Origin: Nocardia sp. NBC_01327
GTDB taxonomy: Bacteria; Actinomycetota; Actinomycetes; Mycobacteriales; Mycobacteriaceae
Direction of reading: 5' to 3'
Length of the DNA stretch: 64,000 nt
Assembly (NCBI RefSeq): GCF_035958815.1
Contig: NZ_CP108383.1
Span: 4,216,001-4,280,000, forward strand
Shown here: positions 63,101 through 64,000 of the stretch, piece by piece
Position numbering within the stretch: position 1 is the stretch's first letter
Layout of the letters: each line of letters opens with the position of its first letter
Translations under genes and position numbers: made by a program
Notes under the pieces: generated by a model
Told to the model about the DNA's origin: nothing
Databases searched by the model: none
What the model saw: the letters and a program-made list of their open reading frames with translations, nothing else

Positions 63101-64000
63101 GGCCTGGTCCGCGGGCACCACCATGGTGATCGTCCCGATCGACGTCTACGGCGGCGATCCGCTGGCGGAATTGATCGAGGCGAACGCGGTCACCCACGTC
63201 GTCATCACTCCCGCCGCGCTGGCCAGCATCGATGCGGACCGCTGGCCGCTGCCGCGCCTGCACACGCTGATCGTCGGCGGTGAGGCGTTCGACCGGGAAC
63301 TGGTGGAGCAGTGGGGCCGTGGCCGCGATATGTCGAACGGGTACGGCCCGTCCGAGGCGACCATTGCCACCACCTTCTCCGAGCCCATGCATCCGGAGCG
63401 GCCGATCGTGCTCGGGCGCCCGATGCGCGGTGTGAGCACGGTGGTGCTGGACGCGCGGCTGTGCCCGGTGCCGCCGGGTGTGGTGGGCGAACTCTATGTC
63501 GGCGGAATCGGCCTGGCGCAGGGCTACCACCGGCGTCCGGAGCTGACGTCGGAACGGTTCGTGGCCAATCCGTTCGGCGGTAAGGGCGAGCGGATGTACC
63601 GCACCGGGGATCTGGTGCGGTGGAACGCCGAGGGTGAGCTGGTCTTCGCGGGCCGTGCCGACGACCAGGTCAAGGTGCGCGGTTTCCGTATCGAACTGGG
63701 CGAGATCTCCGCTGTGGTCGCGGGGTGCGCGGGAGTTCGGTTCGCGCACACCGAGGTTCGCAAGGACGACGGCGGCCGGGCGCATATCGTCTGCTACGTC
63801 GTCGCGCTGGAGGGCGGCGATCTGCAGGCGCGCGAACTGCACGACCTTGCCGCCCAGCAGCTTCCGGCGCATATGGTGCCGTCGGCCTTCCTGATGCTGG
63901 ACTCGATCCCGCTCTCGCCCAACGGGAAACTGGATCGCCGTGCGCTGCCGGAACCGGATTGGACCGTCAGCGATACCGGTCGTGCCCCGCGCACGCCCGG
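45141..64000 (+). CDS. Giant non-ribosomal peptide synthetase, partial (five C-A-T modules plus C-A)
   Basis: One reading frame of at least 6286 residues, open to the window edge. Domain order is (C-A-T)x5-C-A, with carrier serines at residues 1023, 2094, 3153, 4209 and 5263. Every C domain keeps HHxxxDG and every A domain keeps TSGSTG and the GK(L/V)DRRALP lysine. No epimerisation, methylation, reductase or thioesterase domain is present in the part seen. It starts with a C domain and has no loading A-T, so the first acyl donor comes in trans. Frames +1 and +2 contain only shadow ORFs. Predicted product: an N-acylated peptide of six or more residues starting with Thr. Iron-siderophore function is not supported by the promoter. 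MbtH-like protein was not found in the window. Confidence 0.95.
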   Translation, partial: MTALASEPAGRDASDTVFSFPLSEAQIGIWNAQHIAPDEPLTVAQYVEIHGDFDVARLEQAARLCARDLQSPRLRIVEVAGNPRQVVGPDEPIDMARHDFRSCDDPRAAAMSWMRRDSAMSIPLLDHRLFESAVLRTGDDEYLWYAKMHHIAIDGYGAMLLVARIAEHYTALTDGAAPSQSAAKDLHSIYESELAYRESAAFAEDRRFWRGRLNAIGSTFSLSDRYGAAGAERWIEGGVLPATCRTELDAVRERFGASRPALLTAGVAAYLAAVTGRTQVTLSLPVTARTTPELRMSSGYVSNVVPLHVDIAAHTTVADLVGRVDPSIRDALRHQRYRHEDMQRDRGAAGEHRSFFGPVVNIMLFHNGLRFGRAAATMHLLSTGPVEDLSVNIYNGSGAGELHVDFIGNPARYTADELRAHHRRFLDYLTEFLSTAPESVLADLAVMGPAEQELVLRDWARTPAESLPSEDTLADLFDATVAAHAGATAVTCDGVSLTYRELDARANRLARELIRHGVGPETLVAVALPRSLDLVIALLAVIKAGGGYLPIDPDYPADRIAYMLTDAGPACAISSAALRSALPAGLPIIAVESVDPAADGSPVAAAERRGTLTPGNVAYVIYTSGSTGRPKGVQIPHANVATLFGNTDRAYGFDQSDVWTLFHSYAFDFSVWELWGPLLYGGTLVVVDYETSRSPELFLALLRRERVTVLNQTPSAFSQLVEADRVEAERDPAVTPLALRYIIFGGEALEPRRLADWYSRHHDHAPRLVNMYGITETTVHVTQRALDRAAAASGGGGIGRAIPGLGIFLLDSRLRPAPIGVAGEIYVSGAQLARGYLGQPALSGARFVANPFGEPGTRLYRSGDLGRWTAAGELEYLGRADDQVKVRGFRIELGEIEAALLAQELVRQAAVIVRHDDAGDAGIVAYVVTESAAALDIPALRGALADRLPEYMVPAAYVVIDAIPLTANGKLDRRALPEPVVVTVAYRAPGTAAQRTVAAVLAEVLEVERIGLDDGFFALGGNSLNATRVSARIGAELGVAVPVRLVLEETTVEGLAARVSALLPETGRAALAARVRPARIPLSPAQQRLWFINRFDHRAYTYNIPFAVRMDGDLDVAALRGAVADLLARHEPLRTLFPDSQDGPHQVILDAAAAVPELPVLEVPAAELGERLRAVAARGFELTRETALRMELLRTGAREHVLAVVIHHIAADGWSLAPLFADLSAAYAARLAGQTPQWAPLPVQYVDYSLWQTETLGDVADPASSAAAQLNYWRTELADLPDELSLPYDRPRPAVQSFQGAKVNVAVDAAVHADLMRLARETDATLFMAVHSAFAVLLARLSGGLDIAVGTPVAGRGEQELDALIGMFVNTVVFRARPELGESFHALLTRQRAIDLAAFAHAQLPFERLVEELNPVRSTARHPLVQVGLSFQNLGRIAVELPGLTVSGTEIETGVAQFDLQLVLTDHYDSTGAPAGITGHFVYATDLFDEHTIEGFAARFARMLGDAAARPHRVIGDLDLLDDTERTRILHGWNATAQAVDARQTLASLFAAQAARTPSAVALVAESGPEADPLTLTYREFSERVNRLARHLISLGVGPEARVALAVRRSAELLVGMYAVAVAGGAYVPIDPDQPAERLHYILDTAAPQCVLSTRADAAGLPEVGVPIVAIDALDLAAVPPYPVLDGERRTPLRPQHTAYVIFTSGSTGRPKGVAVPHRAVVNQLLWKQRTFGLDGDDTVLLKTAATFDLSVWEFYSAVLVGGRTVIATPDGHRDPSYLTALIEDRRVSVLHLVPSMLTALMAGRQAELPATVRLVLAIGEALPAATAQRFRRANPRIQLWNLYGPTEAAVSVTAHRVDAADTVTVPIGRPEWNSRVYVLDTRLRPVAPGVVGDLYLAGIQLAHGYVSRGVLTAERFVPDPFAVDAGERMYRTGDLASWKTTGELEYHGRTDFQVKIRGFRVELGDIEAALLAEDDIETAVVVARADAQRGDQLVAYVVPAPGRTVEPDVLRTRLAAALPAYMVPAALMVLPELPMTATGKVDRRALPEPVFAVARFRQPVSRAERAVAAVFEEVLGAERVGLDDDFFARGGNSLLATKVATRLALALNTVVEVRALFDAPTVGTLAALLEQSETSGARLLLTAGERPERIPLSLAQQRLWFLNRFDTDSGAYNIAVGLRLSGRLDTAALQQALSDVVARHEVLRTVFPEDADGPHQVVLPEQNVVVPFAHIMSGPDTADTDALEFAGTGFDLTVQPPIRAGLLRLTAEEHVLVVAIHHIAADGWSLTPLATDLVTAYEARRSGGAPQWAALPVQYADFSVWQRTLLGSEDDPESPAARQLGYWRERLAELPECLELPTDRPRPVVASHRGATVRTHLDAHLHTALTAVAQRSGVSVFMVLHAALATVLARLAATDDVAVGTPIAGRVDPQLDSLVGMFVGTLVLRTSVDTGASFADLLRAVRDTDLDAFAHAELPFERLVEVLEPVRSSAYHPLFQVMLSLHSSVPAAVELAGLRSTASALETGAARWDLEFTLIEQHSAQGAPAGIDLALTYATDLFAAATARRFTEQFTRVLAAAAADPALIVGELPMLTADEIRALAPVSGPDSAPVATLAEIFTAAAAIDPAAVAVRCGDSELTYAELDRRSNRLARLLIGHGVGPESIVALGIPRSVDSVCATVAVAKTGAAFLPVDPAYPLQRKQHMLADSGARFGLTVAAQRGELPSDGVTWLVLDDPQITAPLASLPDTAVTDADRTVPLRFSHTAYLIYTSGSTGTPKGVTVTHTGLANFTRTMAERFGVVSGSRTLHFASPSFDASVLEMLLAWSAGATMVVAPPHLYGGEELAELLERERISHAFLTPVALATLGAGGRTLPALRGLIVGGEAVGAELLERWAAGRAMFNAYGPSEATVAVAMSNALAPQQQIVLGGPIRGAGLAVLDRRLRPVPVGVAGELYIGGPGLARGYFAQPGLSAARFIADPYGSAGERLYRTGDLVRWTTEGELVFLGRGDDQVKVRGFRIELGEITAVVAALDGVRFAHTEVRHDEAGRAHIVSYVRAEDARELDAQTVRAHVGAKLPAHMVPSAVVALDSIPLSPSGKLDRRALPAPVWDLGIAGREPATPAEALVAGEMARLLGREQVCADHSFFDLGGNSLSATGLVSRIAAACGHRLAVREVFEHPTPEGLARLLDQVAGQEIPDRPRLGSLARPSRVPLTSVQRRLWFLNQLDTDSGAYNIPVALRLRGTLDEAALRAALVDVIARHEILRTLYPQDGQGPYQAIIPAAEVPLTLALLETSALELEQHVEVAAEQGFDLTRELPLRVELLRTGKTEYALAMVVHHIAMDGWSLAPLASDLMTAYAARRSGLAPEWMPLPVQYADYAVWHQDLLGDEDDAESVAAQQLRYWRTRLAALPDCLDLPADRPRPAVATHRGDSVRTRVDAGLHGRLTELARSRDVSEFMVLHAVLAVLLARLGGTPDISVGTAIAGRGEPELDALIGAFVGTLVLRTPVDGGASFTDLLHTVREADLEAFAHADLPFERLVEALNPVRSTAHHPLFQVSLSLDNFQAPALRLAGLDITAAPVDSMVAKFDLQFVFTAVPEAGGGTGGLDLCLTYATDLFDRATAVDLSHRFVRALTAALADPAAAVGDLELLAPEEARALSPVRGPAADIVLTLPELFASAAADPEQVALVAEHRSLTYGELDEWSNRLARTLIAQGAGPGEVIALGLARSVESVVATVAVAKTGAAYLPVDVRHPADRIRHMLTDSGARLGLTTATDRALLPADLTVQWLQVDGASDAESAAAVLDSDRIRPLAVDDIAYVIYTSGSTGVPKGVAVPHRGLAAFALEQRARYGLESTSRTLHFASPSFDASVLELLLAWCTGATVVVASAEIYGGDELAALLEGAGVTHAFITPAALASIDITAHPLPALRCLVVGGEAVGADLVARWAVDRAMFNAYGPSEATVAPVMSDALTAGRPVVLGRAIRGAALTVLDTRLRPVPVGVAGELYVAGAGLARGYVGRTALTAERFVANPFATVPGERMYRTGDVVRWTADGELVFVGRSDDQVKIRGFRIELGEISAALSEAEGIRFAHTEIRRDEAGTPRIVGYVVASGDQEPDRQALRAFAADRLPGYMVPTALVVLADIPLSPSGKLDRRALPEPQWEVAAGRAPGTPSEILVANAMAEVVGRDEVCADHDFFELGGTSLSATRLVAQLAATTGRQLGVRAVFEHPTPEQLARVVDELLAQDDPGLPQLTRGRRPARVPLSPAQQRLWFLNRFDTDSGAYNIPVALRLRGSLDAAALAAALRDVVERHEALRTLFPQDADGPHQVIVPVAAEFTLPVVDVAAEDIAARLCALATRGFDLATALPLRAELLRAGEHDHVLAVVVHHIAADGGSVAPLASDLAAAYAARRQGAAPAWAELPVQYADYSVWQRELLGDEADSASVAAQQLRYWTERLQGQSDSLELPADRPRPTVRSQHGASVFTRLDGSSHAALSRLARDHDASLFMVLHAVLAVLLARITGTADVTVGTPISGRADARLHPLIGMFAGTLVLRTEIDRAGSFSGLLAQVRDHDLNAFAHADIPFERLVEALDPVRTTAHHPLFQVMLSVHDALPALPRLDDVEVAIEEIALEIAKFDLQFTFTESHTAQGDPDGIDICVTYATDMFEAETAERIGARFVRLLSGVSGRPHTAVGDIDLLSVPERSELAPARGVNGPVPATLAEVFNAAAATRDAIAVVSESGTLTYGELDERSNRVARALLAHGVGPGDIVALGLPRSPESVLATVAVTKTGATFVPVDVRYPAERIAHMLTDSGARLGITTAAHSGALPEALNWLTLAELEQTESAAPISDSDRLRWLGIDDLAYIIYTSGSTGVPKGVAVTHRGMAGFAVEQRTRYAMDSDSRPLHFASPSFDASILELLLAWCSGGALVLASPEVYGGDDLAALLDRERVTHAFITPAALASIDITRWPLPALQHLSVGGEAVGADLVARWAPDRHLYIGYGPTETTIMSAISNPLAADDAVVLGRPIRGTGMVVLDERLRPVPPGVAGDLYIGGDGLARGYHRRPGLTAGRFVSNPFATLPGARMYRTGDVVRWTQSGELDFVGRSDDQVKIRGFRIELGEISAVVVDAESIRFAHTEIRDDAAGRPAIVCYVVPEDGHTVDAAQLRDIAAERLPAHMVPAMFVPLVSIPLSPTGKLDRRALPEPAWATVEGGRAPRTPNEKLVAQVMAEVLGHDQVCADHGFFELGGNSLSATQLVARITAASGQRLAVRAVFEHPTPAGLALLLDDSMGEASAGRPVLMAGQRPERVPLSLAQQRLWFLSRFDPGSAAYNIPVGLRLTGRLDAAALQQAVSDVVARHEVLRTVFPEDGQGPHQVVVPEAAAVVPFVRIVSSPSTVITDAFELAQAGFDLAAEIPIRAALLRVGPDEHVLVVVIHHIAADGWSLTPLAGNLVAAYEARCSGAAPAWPALPVQYADFSVWQRELLGSEDDPESLTTRQLQYWTERLADLPECLELPVDRPRPVVASHRGASTSVRIDAELHARLAHSAQSNDVSVFMVLHAVLAVLIARTSGSGDIAIGTAVAGRGDAALDDLIGMFVGTLVLRTRIDGAASFAQVLASVRDTDLDAFAHADLPFERLVEVLNPVRSTAHHPLFQVSLSLTNMGVPTVRLPDVAVTGFPVDPGLAKCDLQFTFTEAFTAHGDPDGIEMSLSYATDLFDTATADRMSRRFVRLLAAVLARPEVAVGDADVLSAWERSVLAPAHGARAAEPITLPELFDRAVRADHPALVTAERTLTYGELDAWTNRLARTLITRGVGPGDVVALGLARSLESVAGSLAIAKTGAAFLPVDVRHPMDRIRHMLTDSAVRFGLTCTTDRAALPGDLGIEWMLVDEAAEMSAAPLDAGELRRAPRIDDIAYLIYTSGSTGLPKGVAVTHRGVFNCAEVQRVRFDVEPSARTLHLASPSFDVAVLELLLAWSAGTTMVIVPIDVYGGDPLAELIEANAVTHVVITPAALASIDADRWPLPRLHTLIVGGEAFDRELVEQWGRGRDMSNGYGPSEATIATTFSEPMHPERPIVLGRPMRGVSTVVLDARLCPVPPGVVGELYVGGIGLAQGYHRRPELTSERFVANPFGGKGERMYRTGDLVRWNAEGELVFAGRADDQVKVRGFRIELGEISAVVAGCAGVRFAHTEVRKDDGGRAHIVCYVVALEGGDLQARELHDLAAQQLPAHMVPSAFLMLDSIPLSPNGKLDRRALPEPDWTVSDTGRAPRTP
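45192..48330 (+). other. NRPS module 1: starter C, A (Thr), T
   Basis: C1 (to about 46500) differs from the other C domains: its first motif is LSEAQIGIWNAQ and its catalytic motif is MHHIAIDGYG (His149 of the protein), like EntF-type and starter C domains that take a trans-supplied acyl group. A1 (about 46551-48060) has pocket residues D-F-W-N-I-G-M-V-H plus Lys, the established threonine code. T1 Ser1023 lies in LGGNSL. Confidence 0.85.
48369..51540 (+). other. NRPS module 2: C, A (serine-like with altered pocket), T
   Basis: C2 has IHHIAADGWS (His1207). A2 matches the EntF/serine A domains over TFDLSVWEFYSAVLVGG and HLVPSMLTALM, ending WNLYGPTEAAV. The pocket reads D-L-W-H-L-I-L-V-S-K; the serine code has V, S and D where A2 has L, I and S. 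Specificity is therefore unassigned. T2 Ser2094 sits in FFARGGNSL, with Arg where most T domains have Leu. Confidence 0.75.
51585..54715 (+). other. NRPS module 3: C, A (hydrophobic pocket), T
   Basis: C3 motif IHHIAADGWS (His2278). A3 pocket read by alignment to the gramicidin PheA order: D-A-L-F-I-G-A-V-A-K. The Leu/Phe/Ile/Ala lining predicts a hydrophobic side chain, but I recognise no exact code. T3 Ser3153 in LGGNSL. C3 is most similar to C6 among this protein's C domains. Confidence 0.75.
54765..57895 (+). other. NRPS module 4: C, A (hydrophobic pocket), T
   Basis: C4 motif VHHIAMDGWS (His3339). A4 pocket D-A-L-F-V-G-A-V-A-K differs from A3 only by Val for Ile, so modules 3 and 4 probably load the same amino acid or close analogues. 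T4 Ser4209 in LGGTSL (Thr instead of Asn). Confidence 0.75.
57945..61060 (+). other. NRPS module 5: C, A (hydrophobic/small pocket), T
   Basis: C5 motif VHHIAADGGS (His4394), with Gly in place of the usual Trp/Phe. A5 pocket D-A-L-F-S-G-G-I-M-K, with IGYGPTETTI around the seventh to ninth positions; it is of the A3/A4 family but with a distinct base. T5 Ser5263 in LGGNSL. Confidence 0.72.
61095..64000 (+). other. NRPS module 6: C, A (hydrophobic pocket), truncated at window end
   Basis: C6 motif IHHIAADGWS (His5449). A6 pocket D-V-L-V-I-G-G-I-A-K, again hydrophobic and unassigned. The window stops in the linker after LPNGKLDRRALPEP-type end of A6, so the carrier domain and everything after it lie outside. 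The number of further modules and the release domain are unknown. Confidence 0.75.

Noticed and set aside
45141-64000. Epimerisation domains in the NRPS
   Set aside because: No E-domain motif after any T domain; every T is followed by a C domain with LAQQRLWF- or SPAQQRLWF-type first motif.
1-64000. tRNA, rRNA, CRISPR arrays, insertion sequences
   Set aside because: None seen by eye; no direct repeats with spacers and no transposase ORF. A tRNAscan/Infernal search would be decisive.

Overview
The window is high-GC actinobacterial DNA. Gene content points to Nocardia or a close mycolate-producing relative: a mycolyltransferase-type esterase, a SigK/RskA block in the same gene order I know from Mycobacterium tuberculosis Rv0449c-Rv0444c, MPT70/83-like fasciclin lipoprotein, MalT-like LuxR regulator and a very large NRPS. 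This assignment is inferred from gene families only. No rRNA, tRNA, IS element or CRISPR array was seen.

Layout. 1-3664: osmoprotectant (OpuC/ProU-type) ABC operon. 3690-13019: mostly minus-strand accessory genes (two methyltransferases, a sugar epimerase with motifs missing, a secreted I36-like protein, an ATP-grasp enzyme, a DoxX-like membrane protein, a secreted esterase and a bacterial nitric oxide synthase) plus one plus-strand FMN glutamate-synthase-like oxidoreductase. 13354-16436: molybdate regulator plus modABC. 16453-22555: XRE regulator, giant LuxR regulator, alkyl sulfatase and TetR regulator; two upstream regions here carry the same 17-bp palindrome. 22716-26656: two paralogous sensor kinases and one response regulator. 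26657-32606: a catabolic cluster (enolase-superfamily dehydratase, aldehyde dehydrogenase, two-subunit ThDP decarboxylase, GntR regulator, MFS importer) with matching operator-like palindromes at two promoters. 32721-35311: methyltransferase, TetR regulator and old-yellow-enzyme. 35305-44886: two SigK/RskA-type pairs around a lipid-modification operon, a fasciclin lipoprotein and a membrane-anchored molybdopterin oxidoreductase. 45141-64000: one NRPS reading frame, open to the window edge, with five complete C-A-T modules and a sixth C-A.

How the parts may work together. The first sigma/anti-sigma pair ends an operon of FAD oxidase, DUF1365, cyclopropane synthase and DUF1295 genes. The second pair lies between the fasciclin lipoprotein and a Mo-cofactor enzyme whose cofactor could be fed by the modABC importer. 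The NRPS starts with a condensation domain and has no loading domain, so its first acceptor, read as threonine from the pocket residues, is probably acylated in trans; this suggests an N-acylated peptide of at least six residues. Several genes (molybdate regulator, first kinase, response regulator, sigK) have a TANNNT -10 hexamer exactly 7 nt before the start codon and so look leaderless.

Two parts look most likely to be undescribed: the NRPS product, and the decarboxylase/dehydrogenase/dehydratase catabolic cluster with its GntR operators.
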